DNA from: Chitinispirillales bacterium ANBcel5 | GTDB lineage: Bacteria > Fibrobacterota > Chitinivibrionia > Chitinivibrionales > Chitinispirillaceae | Direction of reading: 5' to 3' | NCBI GenBank assembly: GCA_029688955.1 | Contig: JARUKZ010000017.1 | Span: forward strand, 34,406-98,405 | DNA: 64,000 bases | Shown here: one piece after another, positions 8,735-17,129 of the stretch | Numbering within the stretch: position 1 is the stretch's first letter | Layout of the letters: each line of letters starts with the position of its first letter | The notes under the pieces: generated by a model | The model's database searches: none | What the model saw: the letters and a program-made list of their open reading frames with translations, nothing else | Told to the model about the DNA's origin: nothing | Translations under genes and position numbers: made by a program

Positions 8735-9325
8735 ATGAATATAGCTACCCTTTTTACTACATCAAGAGTAGTCTTTGCCCCCCTTTTTGCTTACTTTTTT
8801 ATAACTGGTTTTCCCACAGACCAAACTGCATGGATTTGGATCTGTTTTGCTCTTGCCGTTCTCATTGAGCTAAGCGATCTGTTAGATGGTACTATTGCAA
8901 GAAGCAGGGGCGAAGTGACTGATTTTGGGAAAGTCTTCGATCCGGTGGCTGATAGTGTATCACGGCAGACCATTTTTATCTCCTTTATGGTTACTGGAGT
9001 GATCCCTTTATGGATGTATCTGATATTTTTCTATAGAGATGCTTTTTTGCAACTGCTTAGAATCGTGTGCGCTTCAAGCGGAATCGTTCTGGCTGCCAGA
9101 AAATCGGGAAAAGCAAAAGCCGTACTCCAGGGGATTGCAACTTTTGGTGTCCTATTTGTGATCCTGCTGCTTCGCTATCAGGTTGAATGGATGCCTGCTC
9201 AGATCCTTGGTTTTCACCCTGGCTTCTGGGTCATGCTTTTACCAACGCTTTTTACACTTCTTTCAGTTATAGACTATGTTATTCCAAATAGAAAACTTAT
9301 CGGCAAGATGATGGAGACTAAATAA
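8735..9325 (+). CDS. CDP-alcohol phosphatidyltransferase (PgsA-like)
   Basis: Integral membrane enzyme transferring a phosphatidyl group from CDP-diacylglycerol to an alcohol, most likely glycerol-3-phosphate (phosphatidylglycerol-phosphate synthase). The full signature D-x2-D-G-x2-A-R-x8-G-x3-D-x3-D is present from DLLDGTIAR to FDPVAD (about residues 48-72). Five or so hydrophobic helices surround it. Length 196 is normal. AAGGAAAAG lies just upstream of the ATG. PgsA and other CDP-alcohol enzymes (PssA, CLS-type) cannot be fully separated by motif, so no symbol is given. Confidence 0.85.
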   Translation: MNIATLFTTSRVVFAPLFAYFFITGFPTDQTAWIWICFALAVLIELSDLLDGTIARSRGEVTDFGKVFDPVADSVSRQTIFISFMVTGVIPLWMYLIFFYRDAFLQLLRIVCASSGIVLAARKSGKAKAVLQGIATFGVLFVILLLRYQVEWMPAQILGFHPGFWVMLLPTLFTLLSVIDYVIPNRKLIGKMMETK

Positions 9326-9778
9326 AAATAGGTTGACGGTTCTGTTAGAAGGGAAGTTATTTAACTAATTTAAACAGCAGTTAATTATATTATAATAATA
9401 AGTTGGGAAAAACAGAACGTATAGTTACGTAAAAGACACTAACTTGTTTCAGCTCAAATTGTTCATCTAGTTTAAGCTGAAAAGTAAGTACAAGGCTTTG
9501 TTGGTAGAATGCTTTCTAAGAATGGATTCCCCCATTTGTGCTGGAATAGGGGATTTATTAAGAGTTTCGGGTGTGTATTCTTCACTCAATTTTTGGAAAT
9601 TAGCCGAAAAAAATGATATATTTCCGGTTCGATGGTCAAATGTATCCGTGCTTTTCCTAAACAGTTGAGTTTTGTGGAGAAAAAAGTGTATACAACCGAA
9701 GTTTTTAATGTAATAATTGATACTCTGTTTTTCTCTTTTTTTAGAATCGAGATTAGATAATTTCAGACTTAGGCAAAA
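9326..9778. promoter_or_regulatory. Leader region of the polysaccharide locus with an inverted repeat
   Basis: No gene is seen in these 453 bases. An 8-bp perfect inverted repeat, TTTCAGCT (9447-9454) and AGCTGAAA (9475-9482), could form a hairpin or operator. AT-rich DNA around 9371-9400 may hold promoter elements. It precedes the WecA-type gene, so it is the likely start of transcription of the locus. Confidence 0.35.
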
Positions 9779-11347
9779 ATGATGGTTTTACCTTTTAATT
9801 TGTTACCCTTAGTTTCCCTTCTGGTCGCATGTATTCTTTCTGTTTTATTGCTGAGAGTTTTGCTTCGATTGCCAATCACCAGCTATTTCAGCGATAAACC
9901 GGATGAAAGAAAAGTACACTCCAAGCCTATACCCCGAATGGGTGGGCTTGCAATAGTGCTCTCTTTTCTTTTTACTTTATGTTGTTGGTTTGTTTTAGCA
10001 CACTATACGACATTTGCAGACGGGGTAGATCCCAGAGTGGCAGGGGCGATCTTTGCCGTTGCTGTGGTAATTGGAATCTTTGGCTTTTTAGATGACAGTG
10101 TTTTTGTGGAGGTTAGAGTCAGGCATAAAGTTGTTGCCGAACTTTTGCTTGCACTGGGTGCTGTGTATGTCTGTTCGATTCATACAGGCCCTATCTCTAT
10201 TCTCGGCTTTTTCACCATACCTCTTTGGGCAAGTCAGATTATTTCGGTTTTATGGATTCTGGGGATTATAAATGCCATAAATATTATCGACGGAGTTGAT
10301 GGGCTCGCTGGTGGAATCTCTCTTATTGCCATTCTTACCCTTGCTCTGATTTCGGCTATAGGGGGAAATGTTGCAGCCCTTACAATCAGTCTCATGCTGG
10401 CTGGCTCTGTTTTTGGTTTCCTTCTCTTTAATATGCCACCTGCAAAAACTTTCATGGGAGATACCGGCTCTCTCTTTCTGGGAGGAATGATTGCCATCCT
10501 TTCACTATACCTGGCCAGCACGGTTACCGGATCGCGTTCCTTTCTAATAATGCCCCTTATCGCCGGAGTTCCCATAGTGGAAGTGTTAGTGACTATGGTA
10601 CGTCGCTATTTTAAGGCAGTGGACAGGAATAAGTCGTTTACTGAACGGTTAAAAAGTTTAAGTACTGCGGATAACTCACATATCCACCATCGTCTTATGT
10701 TTCGCGGTTTTGACCACTTTGAAACCGCTCTGATTCTGTCTTTAACAGCGATCACGCTTTGTGGTGGTGCGGTATGTCTCATTTTTCTACCCAAGTATCT
10801 GGTAGCCCCCTTTCTGATCTATCTCTCCATTCCTGTGGTGCTTATTCTTAATAAACTTGGATTTGGTGGCAGATTCAAAAAAGCACTACGGCTGAGTGAC
10901 TCAAGAATATCGGGCTACACCAGGACATCCCTTATAGGGGTAATAGATAAGGATGGTATACTTTCTCATGCGCTTGAACTGGAAAGAAAAGATGATGTGG
11001 TCTTCCTGCCGGTCACTGAAGAGATTCCCGATAGAATAAAGAACCATCTTCACGCAGTTATTATACGCAGCTCTTTTTCTCAGTATAAAACTGATCTGCA
11101 AAAAGCAGAGAAGCTGGCGTACAGTGTTAAAGGCCCAATATTTCTTGTTACTGCAGAAAAGAACTCGAAGCTGGCAATGATGGAATTTTTTAAGAATGGA
11201 ACACTAAAGGTTAAAAATAAACAGCAGACCTTACGGGAGCTTGCCCGTGAGATGCAAAATGTCTCTGTTAAAAGCAATGCCAGGCATGTACATGAGCGGG
11301 TTGTTGAAATCAATGCAGAGCCAGATAAGGGCGGCAGTGTAGTATGA
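9779..11347 (+). CDS. WecA/TagO-type undecaprenyl-phosphate GlcNAc-1-phosphate transferase with C-terminal extension
   Basis: Polytopic enzyme that starts surface polysaccharide synthesis by moving a HexNAc-1-phosphate from its UDP-sugar to undecaprenyl phosphate. Family motifs occur in order: KVHSKPIPRMGG (about residue 45), FLDDSVF (about 102), NAINIIDGVDGLAGG (about 163), FMGDTGSLFLGG (about 225) and the HIHHRL basic motif (about 300). About ten membrane helices occupy residues 5-360. The 522-residue product exceeds the usual ~330-370. The extra ~160 residues are soluble and alternate hydrophobic strands with helices (LIGVID, AVIIRSS, PIFLVTAE), reminiscent of a receiver-like alpha/beta fold without its phospho-acceptor Asp. 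The stop overlaps the next start by four bases, indicating translational coupling. The extension's function is unknown. Confidence 0.88.
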   Translation: MMVLPFNLLPLVSLLVACILSVLLLRVLLRLPITSYFSDKPDERKVHSKPIPRMGGLAIVLSFLFTLCCWFVLAHYTTFADGVDPRVAGAIFAVAVVIGIFGFLDDSVFVEVRVRHKVVAELLLALGAVYVCSIHTGPISILGFFTIPLWASQIISVLWILGIINAINIIDGVDGLAGGISLIAILTLALISAIGGNVAALTISLMLAGSVFGFLLFNMPPAKTFMGDTGSLFLGGMIAILSLYLASTVTGSRSFLIMPLIAGVPIVEVLVTMVRRYFKAVDRNKSFTERLKSLSTADNSHIHHRLMFRGFDHFETALILSLTAITLCGGAVCLIFLPKYLVAPFLIYLSIPVVLILNKLGFGGRFKKALRLSDSRISGYTRTSLIGVIDKDGILSHALELERKDDVVFLPVTEEIPDRIKNHLHAVIIRSSFSQYKTDLQKAEKLAYSVKGPIFLVTAEKNSKLAMMEFFKNGTLKVKNKQQTLRELAREMQNVSVKSNARHVHERVVEINAEPDKGGSVV

Positions 11348-11823
11348 TTACCAGTAACATAGCAAAGCCCAGATGTCTTATAGTAACAAAAGACCTCTCT
11401 CTTCGTTTTACTCTAAATACAGTGGTTCCTGAACTTGGCTATGTGGTTGATATAGCAGAAAACCGAAATGATGCTATGCGGCTCTTTATGCTGCATCGCC
11501 ACTCTCTTCTTCTGATCGAATCTGCACTTCTCCCCAACTATCCCCACAGGCTTGTGCAGTTCTTTAAGATGGCTCACCGCACCCCGGCAGTTATCATTTT
11601 CTCAAAAAAAGACCGGGACCTTAGCGAGTACTCCTATTTTCACGATGGTGTCTATGAAGTGGTGGACATACCGTTTAAGATTGAAAATTTAATCTTTGTT
11701 ATAAAGCGCACTGTGGGGTACATGAAAGTTCGATCCAAAAACCTGTTTTTAAAGGACTTTCTGATGCACGCAGGGTTAGCTGCTCCGGTGTTGTTTCTGC
11801 TGCTCTATTTTTTAACAAAATAA
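11344..11823 (+). CDS. Membrane-anchored degenerate response-regulator receiver protein
   Basis: A 159-residue protein whose first ~125 residues follow the receiver fold: CLIVTKD strand 1, LLLIESALLP strand 3, PAVIIFSKKD strand 4 and the PFK Lys turn at strand 5. The acidic pair is reduced (TKD) and the phospho-acceptor Asp position reads Glu-Ser (LIES), so phosphorylation is unlikely; the Glu could mimic a constitutively active state. A C-terminal membrane segment (about 138-157, APVLFLLLYFL) anchors it, with no output domain. It is translationally coupled to the WecA-type gene and so probably modulates polysaccharide initiation or the Wzz/Wzx machinery. That role is inference. Confidence 0.7.
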   Translation: MITSNIAKPRCLIVTKDLSLRFTLNTVVPELGYVVDIAENRNDAMRLFMLHRHSLLLIESALLPNYPHRLVQFFKMAHRTPAVIIFSKKDRDLSEYSYFHDGVYEVVDIPFKIENLIFVIKRTVGYMKVRSKNLFLKDFLMHAGLAAPVLFLLLYFLTK

Positions 11824-11886
11824 GGTTCCCTACTGCTCTTAAAGTGTATGGTTGGTTTAAGGTCAAATAAATCATTAAGGCTTAAT

Positions 11887-11948
11887 TAGCAAATTGCTAT
11901 AGAATTTTGACTAAAATTAGCAAAAGAGCAGAGTTGCTAACTATTTTT
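11887..11948 (+). promoter_or_regulatory. TAGCAA/TTGCTA inverted-repeat cluster and possible terminator before wzz
   Basis: A 13-bp palindrome (TAGCAA-A-TTGCTA, 11887-11899) is followed by a 7-bp inverted repeat TTAGCAA (11917-11923) / TTGCTAA (11934-11940) and TTTTT (11944-11948). The second hairpin with its T-run could be an attenuator or terminator between the pseudo-receiver and wzz. The shared hexamers could also be operator half-sites. Confidence 0.45.
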
Positions 11949-12010
11949 ATAGTAAATCCTTATTGAATCAGTTATTAGTTACTCTTAAAAACATAAACTC
12001 CTGGAAAAAA

Positions 12011-13072
12011 ATGAAAGTTAAAGAAAATCACAGCTCACAAAGCAGTGCTTCTGGTTCTAACAGTGGTTCTCATTCCACAATAAATAGCGTTTCTGATGAA
12101 ATTTCACTTATTGATTTGATTTTGATAATATGGAAGGGTAAATGGATCGTTGTTATATGTACCCTGCTGGCTACAGCTGCTGGGGTTATCTATGCTTTGC
12201 ATGCTCCTGATGTTTTTTCTACCAGTGCACATTTTATAACTAAAACAGGGAGGAGCTCTGGGGGAGGCAATCTCAACCAGTTAGCTTCAATGGCAGGTAT
12301 ATCCATGGGGAGTGGTGGTAGTATAGACCCTTCTGAGTATTTGGATAAGGTAATTCAGGACTATAACTTTGTTGCATCTCTTTATGAGCGTAAATGGCCA
12401 CTTGGTAATGACTCCTTACATCTTGAACAGATCCTTGAGATTGAACCTGATTCTACTGTTGGCAACTGGGAACGGGTCTACCAAATGCAAAAAATTGAAC
12501 GGGTGCGCAGAGGGCGGTTTATTACAATAAACAGGGATGTTAGAACCGGAATTCTGACGCTTACGACCAATGCATCTGATCCTCAGTTGGCCTATGAACT
12601 TAACAGGTATACCCTTGAATATGTAAGTAACTATATTAGGAATTCTCTTCAGAGTCAGGCTAGGGAAAAAAGAGAGTTTATTGAGGAGAGAATTAAGGAG
12701 GTGCGGAATGATCTTAATCGAAGTGAAAATGCTCTTGTGCGTTTTAAAGAACGAAATCTAATGAGTAGATCACCTCAAATACAGTTGGAGGAAGCAAGGT
12801 TACAGAGACAGGTTACTCTTAATCAGGAAATTTACCTTCAGTTTCAAAAGCAGTATGAAATGGTGAGGATCGAAGAGTTGGATGATCAGACGCTTGTTCA
12901 GGTGGTCCGAAATCCTGATGTGCCTGTGAGAAGAAGTCGTCCAAGGAGAACTCAGCTTGTCATTTTTTCTTTAATAGGCGGAATTTTCTTAGGATTGATA
13001 GGAACTATTTTTGCCCATACTTTGCCATTTATTACCAGCGCAGTACAATCCAAAGATGGTCATAATAGATAA
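12011..13072 (+). CDS. wzz: Wzz-type polysaccharide chain-length determinant
   Basis: Inner-membrane co-polymerase that sets polysaccharide chain length. Pattern: Ser-rich cytosolic N-terminus, membrane helix 1 (WIVVICTLLATAAGVIYAL, about residues 46-64), a periplasmic part rich in coiled coil (about 190-300, REFIEERIKEVRNDLNRSE), then the Pro/Arg-rich motif PDVPVRRSRPRR directly before helix 2 (about 318-340). No tyrosine kinase domain is attached. I use the ATG at 12011 (353 residues); the frame stays open to a TTG at 11963, and the ribosome-binding site is weak for both. It sits between the initiation enzyme and the flippase, as expected for a Wzx/Wzy pathway. Confidence 0.87.
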   Translation: MKVKENHSSQSSASGSNSGSHSTINSVSDEISLIDLILIIWKGKWIVVICTLLATAAGVIYALHAPDVFSTSAHFITKTGRSSGGGNLNQLASMAGISMGSGGSIDPSEYLDKVIQDYNFVASLYERKWPLGNDSLHLEQILEIEPDSTVGNWERVYQMQKIERVRRGRFITINRDVRTGILTLTTNASDPQLAYELNRYTLEYVSNYIRNSLQSQAREKREFIEERIKEVRNDLNRSENALVRFKERNLMSRSPQIQLEEARLQRQVTLNQEIYLQFQKQYEMVRIEELDDQTLVQVVRNPDVPVRRSRPRRTQLVIFSLIGGIFLGLIGTIFAHTLPFITSAVQSKDGHNR

Positions 13073-13125
13073 CTTTTATTTCATCCAATAGAAAAATTGC
13101 GTAGGCTAATCGGGATCTAATTACT

Positions 13126-14583
13126 TTGAGACAAGCAGAAAACATAAAAAAACGTGCAGTAACGGGTTTGCGCTGGACTGCTGGGATGACTGTACTTTCT
13201 GCTTTGATAGGCCCCCTTTTACAGGTTGTAAAAGCACGCTACATGCTAGCATCAGAACTTGCTTCGGTTGCAATGTTCATGCTGGTTTATGGCTTTCTGC
13301 AAGTAATAGAAAATGCTGGGATGCAAGAAACTCTTATACAAAAAAAGAATTTGACCCAAGCAGAAAAAAGCACATTGTTTTTGTTGTCAGTAATTATGGG
13401 GTTATCAGGTGTAACAATTATGGTTTTTACTGCAAGCATACTGGAACAAAAGACAAACGTCCCAGGAACAGCAAAATTGCTAGTTTATGGCAGCCCCTTG
13501 TTTTTCTTTGCTCAAGTCAATCAATTTTTCAGATCTCTGCTTCATAGAGAACTTATTTACAAAGGTCCATCTATAATTGTAATTGCTCAAAGATCTCTAA
13601 CCTTAATATTTCTTTTAGTGTTTTTTATGCTCAACATGGGAGCGCTATCGGTTGTATATGCAATGCTGATATCTACATTCATAAGTACTGTTGGATTGAT
13701 AGTGCTAGTATTTCGGCTTGGTGTATTTAAACCACAAAAAAGCATAGATCTAAGTATTTTGTCTTACTTTTTCTCTTTTGGTGTCCCTGTTGCGCTTAAA
13801 CGTATTTTCACTTATTTCACAAGAAGGTCGGACGAACTATTTATTGCAGTTACTCTCGCTCCGGAAGTTTTAGGATATTACCATTTAGCAAAAGAGACAC
13901 TTGACAAGATTATTACACTTGTTAGCTCTTCATTCTCTAAAATCCTTTTGCCACTGTTTTCACGAATTAATGGTAGTCGGAAGAATCTTGGCAAGGCATA
14001 CAAAAATATCACCTTGGCTGTTTCATACACAGGGATACCTATCTTTGTAGGTATATGCTTAACTGCAAGTAATCTTGTGCCCGCTATTTTTGGAGAAAAT
14101 TGGTCTGAAGCTATTTTACCATTTCAAGTCCTTTCGATTGCGGCTATACCAACTGTATTAACAGCTAACCTTGCAACATCATTGCTATATTCTGTTGGGA
14201 AATCTAAAAGGGTACTAATTTTAGACGTAATAATAAATTCCATGTATCTGACCGTACTATATATATATGGCCCTATAGGTTTTGATTTTATTTTATTTAG
14301 CTATTTTGGTTATTGTTTTTTAAAGGCTTTTTCACTCCAGGTTATGGTAAATAAAAGTTTAGAGATTTCTCCGGCTAAACATTTTGGGTTATATTTAAGG
14401 GTGTCAATGCGGGTTTTGTTAATGGCAGGTGCAATTGTTTCTGTTAATATGTTCTTATCTGGTAGTAATAATTACCTTGTCAATTCTACCCTTTTAATCC
14501 TGACAGGTGTAATAATTATGCCGACCATAACTATGTATACAGATAGGGAAGCGATTAATCTTTTAAAATTGATGATAAAATAA
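13126..14583 (+). CDS. wzx: Wzx-type polysaccharide flippase
   Basis: Membrane transporter of the PST/MOP family that flips undecaprenyl-linked repeat units. The 485-residue protein has about 12-14 hydrophobic helices. It begins with the family-typical NIKKRAVTGLRWTAGMTVLS and has the ARYMLASELASVAMF loop after helix 1, as in Wzx/WzxC/TuaB proteins. The start appears to be TTG at 13126; the next in-frame ATG would remove most of helix 1. Its stop codon shares one base with the next ATG (TAATG), so it is coupled to the Fe-S protein gene. Confidence 0.88.
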   Translation: MRQAENIKKRAVTGLRWTAGMTVLSALIGPLLQVVKARYMLASELASVAMFMLVYGFLQVIENAGMQETLIQKKNLTQAEKSTLFLLSVIMGLSGVTIMVFTASILEQKTNVPGTAKLLVYGSPLFFFAQVNQFFRSLLHRELIYKGPSIIVIAQRSLTLIFLLVFFMLNMGALSVVYAMLISTFISTVGLIVLVFRLGVFKPQKSIDLSILSYFFSFGVPVALKRIFTYFTRRSDELFIAVTLAPEVLGYYHLAKETLDKIITLVSSSFSKILLPLFSRINGSRKNLGKAYKNITLAVSYTGIPIFVGICLTASNLVPAIFGENWSEAILPFQVLSIAAIPTVLTANLATSLLYSVGKSKRVLILDVIINSMYLTVLYIYGPIGFDFILFSYFGYCFLKAFSLQVMVNKSLEISPAKHFGLYLRVSMRVLLMAGAIVSVNMFLSGSNNYLVNSTLLILTGVIIMPTITMYTDREAINLLKLMIK

Positions 14584-15887
14584 TGTGTAATAACAAACTA
14601 TTAAATAATAATAACAACATTTCATTTGTTGTAAAAAATTACCTTTGTAACAGCTGTGGAGCCTGCTATTCTTCGTGTAATTCAGAGGCGATTGAATTCT
14701 ACGAAACCGTTGGTGGTTATATTTTCCCCAAAATACATAAAGGTAAATGTAACAACTGTGGGGTTTGTCTCAAAATTTGTCCTGGTTTAGGTTTTGGAAA
14801 GAGCTTAAAAAGGTCACTACCTCCAGACCCTTTCAAAGGAAATATTGAAGGATGTTTTATCGGTAAGGCTACTAATCTTGAGATATTTGAAAACTCTCAA
14901 AGCGGGGGGGTTGTCACTTCAATATTAAGTCATCTTTTTAAAACCCAAAAAATAGATATTGCAATACTAACTGTTATGAAAAAACAAGTACCTCCCCGGG
15001 GAGATGTCCTACTTGTTCGTTCTGAAAAACAACTTGCTTTAACACAAAAATCAAAGTATACCCCCATACCGATATTGAAAGCCATTAGGAAGATTGAAAA
15101 AACCAATGAAAAGTTTGCTCTCGTGGGGTTAAGCTGTCATATTCATGGCTTGTTTAATTATTTTGACTTGTTCAAATCAATGAACAACAAATGTATACTA
15201 AAAATTGGCTTGGTCTGCGACAGAGTTCTTACAACTTCAGCTTTGGATTATTTGAGTTACTACTACTCAGAATATGACAACACCAAATCTATAGTATTCA
15301 GAGATAAATCTAAACCATCCTATCCTGGTAATACTGTAATTTATACAAATACTGGTAAAGAGACTGTTCTTCCTCCTAAGTACCGTATGGCGATAAAAGA
15401 GTACTTTACTCCTGCAAGATGCAGAGTATGTTTCGATAAGATGAATGTGTTCAGTGATATAACTGTTTGTGATCCCCATGGGATTCAAGATGTGGACCGA
15501 ATTCGTGGTGAGAGTGCCGTAATTGCAAGGACCCAAAAGGGTAGGGAGGTCATTGATTACGCACAAAGAGAAGGATATGTTATTTTGCGTAAGGTACAGG
15601 CTGAAGAAATCTTTACGGGGCAGAAAATAGATGAAAAAAGATCAAATTGGACGCAATTTATTTCTTCCTGGAGCAGAGCACTGAAAGTAACACCTGATTA
15701 TGGTAGTCTAGAAATCAGTAATAATCTGAATTCAAATAGAAAAATAGACAAAGACTTACAAATGTCAGTAGAATTAAATGAGTTTAAAGACAGGAAGGTG
15801 TTACTTAGGCACCACAGAAGATTGATAATGTATAAATTTATAAGCCGGGGGATTAAAAAAATAGTCAGAAATGTTTTCAGGTTCTGA
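14583..15887 (+). CDS. Fe-S protein of the F420 hydrogenase/dehydrogenase beta-subunit family
   Basis: 434-residue protein with two N-terminal 4Fe-4S motifs, CNSCGACYSSC (about residues 21-31) and CNNCGVCLKIC (about 53-63). These are followed by the FrhB/FdhB N- and C-terminal domains (SQSGGVVTSILSHLF; ALVGLSCHIHGL; ARCRVCFDKMNVFSDITVCDPHG). Members of this family often sit beside polysaccharide pyruvyl transferases in capsule and exopolysaccharide loci, as here. The reaction is not established; a flavin-dependent redox step on a sugar or ketal is a reasonable guess. It is translationally coupled to wzx. F420 itself is not implied. Confidence 0.82.
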   Translation: MCNNKLLNNNNNISFVVKNYLCNSCGACYSSCNSEAIEFYETVGGYIFPKIHKGKCNNCGVCLKICPGLGFGKSLKRSLPPDPFKGNIEGCFIGKATNLEIFENSQSGGVVTSILSHLFKTQKIDIAILTVMKKQVPPRGDVLLVRSEKQLALTQKSKYTPIPILKAIRKIEKTNEKFALVGLSCHIHGLFNYFDLFKSMNNKCILKIGLVCDRVLTTSALDYLSYYYSEYDNTKSIVFRDKSKPSYPGNTVIYTNTGKETVLPPKYRMAIKEYFTPARCRVCFDKMNVFSDITVCDPHGIQDVDRIRGESAVIARTQKGREVIDYAQREGYVILRKVQAEEIFTGQKIDEKRSNWTQFISSWSRALKVTPDYGSLEISNNLNSNRKIDKDLQMSVELNEFKDRKVLLRHHRRLIMYKFISRGIKKIVRNVFRF

Positions 15888-15956
15888 CTATAAAAATGTG
15901 TTTATAGATGGTAATACCTGCGACATTACATTACACCAGAGTAATTTGGAGATAGT

Positions 15957-17117
15957 ATGATTATCGAAATTAGAAAAACAGGGTTCACCAATAAGGGTGC
16001 ACAGCTTATGCTGTATGCTATTTTAGAAAAGCTGCAAACTGAATTTCCTGAGGCTAAATTTACCATGGGACCAACTGGATCAAATGGTTCAGCTCCATAC
16101 TTAGACAGGGCGAAACTTGGCTTTTATCAAAAGGCTTCGCTGTGGAGGCATGGTATTCAATTTGGAAAACTGTTTCAATTAATTCCCAAAAAGCTCAGGG
16201 AAATGTATGGGGTCATTATTGACAACGAGGTAGATGTAGTAATAGACTCCGCAGGTTTTGAATATAGTGATTTGTGGGGAGCACAACGATGCTGTGAGCT
16301 TGCATCCGCTTCCAAGACGTTCAAGAAAAATGGCGCTAAACTGATTATGCTGCCACAAGCATTCGGACCATTCACATCCAGTACTATCAAGAAGGCAATA
16401 AACGAAGCTGTTAAAAACTCTCAGCTGGTATTTCCAAGAGATAAGACATCATATGAAAACCTGGTCGGGGTAACCGGGGAGCAACAAAAGATATCGATCG
16501 CTCCTGATTTTACAAATCTTATTGAGGGTCTTAAACCAAATGAGTTCGACACAGAAAATTGTAAAGTGGCAGTTATACCAAACTACAGGATGTTAGACAA
16601 AGTGGGTGGGTTAGAAAAAGATAACTATTTGCCCTTTTTGATAAAATGTGTTAATTATCTTGTGAAAAAAGGCGCAAAACCATTTCTGCTCATTCACGAA
16701 AGCAGGAGCGATCTGAAAATTGCTAAAAGAATAAATGAAGAGGTTGGAAATAAGCTGCCTGTAGTTGAAGAACCAAATCCGCTAATACTAAAAGGAATGC
16801 TGAGCATGTGTGAAGCTACTTTGGGAGGCCGTTTTCATGGTTTGGTAAGCGCTTTGTCACAGGGTGTGCCCTCTTTAGCAACAGGATGGAGCCACAAATA
16901 CCAGATGCTATTTGAAGACTATGGCATTCCTGAAGGGGTAATAGATATTCAAGAAGATGATCGGGTGCTTTACGAAAAACTGGAACTGATTTTAGGCAAA
17001 CAATCGAAGACAAGATTAAAAGAAAAGATTGCCCAAAGAACAATAATTTTAAAGCAGGAAACAGAAGCTATGTGGAATAAGGTGATTTCTAGCATTAGAG
17101 ATAATACTGCGGAATAG
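15957..17117 (+). CDS. Polysaccharide pyruvyl transferase family protein
   Basis: 386-residue enzyme of the PF04230 type, predicted to add ketal-linked pyruvate to a surface polysaccharide using phosphoenolpyruvate. The start shows the usual glycine/asparagine nucleotide-type motif TGFTNKGAQLML, the middle has AGFEYSDLWG and MLPQAFGPF, and the C-terminus carries the conserved GGRFHGLVSALSQGVPSL block. GGAG precedes the ATG. It sits directly after the Fe-S protein, a pairing common in such loci. The acceptor sugar is unknown. Confidence 0.85.
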   Translation: MIIEIRKTGFTNKGAQLMLYAILEKLQTEFPEAKFTMGPTGSNGSAPYLDRAKLGFYQKASLWRHGIQFGKLFQLIPKKLREMYGVIIDNEVDVVIDSAGFEYSDLWGAQRCCELASASKTFKKNGAKLIMLPQAFGPFTSSTIKKAINEAVKNSQLVFPRDKTSYENLVGVTGEQQKISIAPDFTNLIEGLKPNEFDTENCKVAVIPNYRMLDKVGGLEKDNYLPFLIKCVNYLVKKGAKPFLLIHESRSDLKIAKRINEEVGNKLPVVEEPNPLILKGMLSMCEATLGGRFHGLVSALSQGVPSLATGWSHKYQMLFEDYGIPEGVIDIQEDDRVLYEKLELILGKQSKTRLKEKIAQRTIILKQETEAMWNKVISSIRDNTAE

Positions 17118-17129
17118 AGAAGCGTTCAA

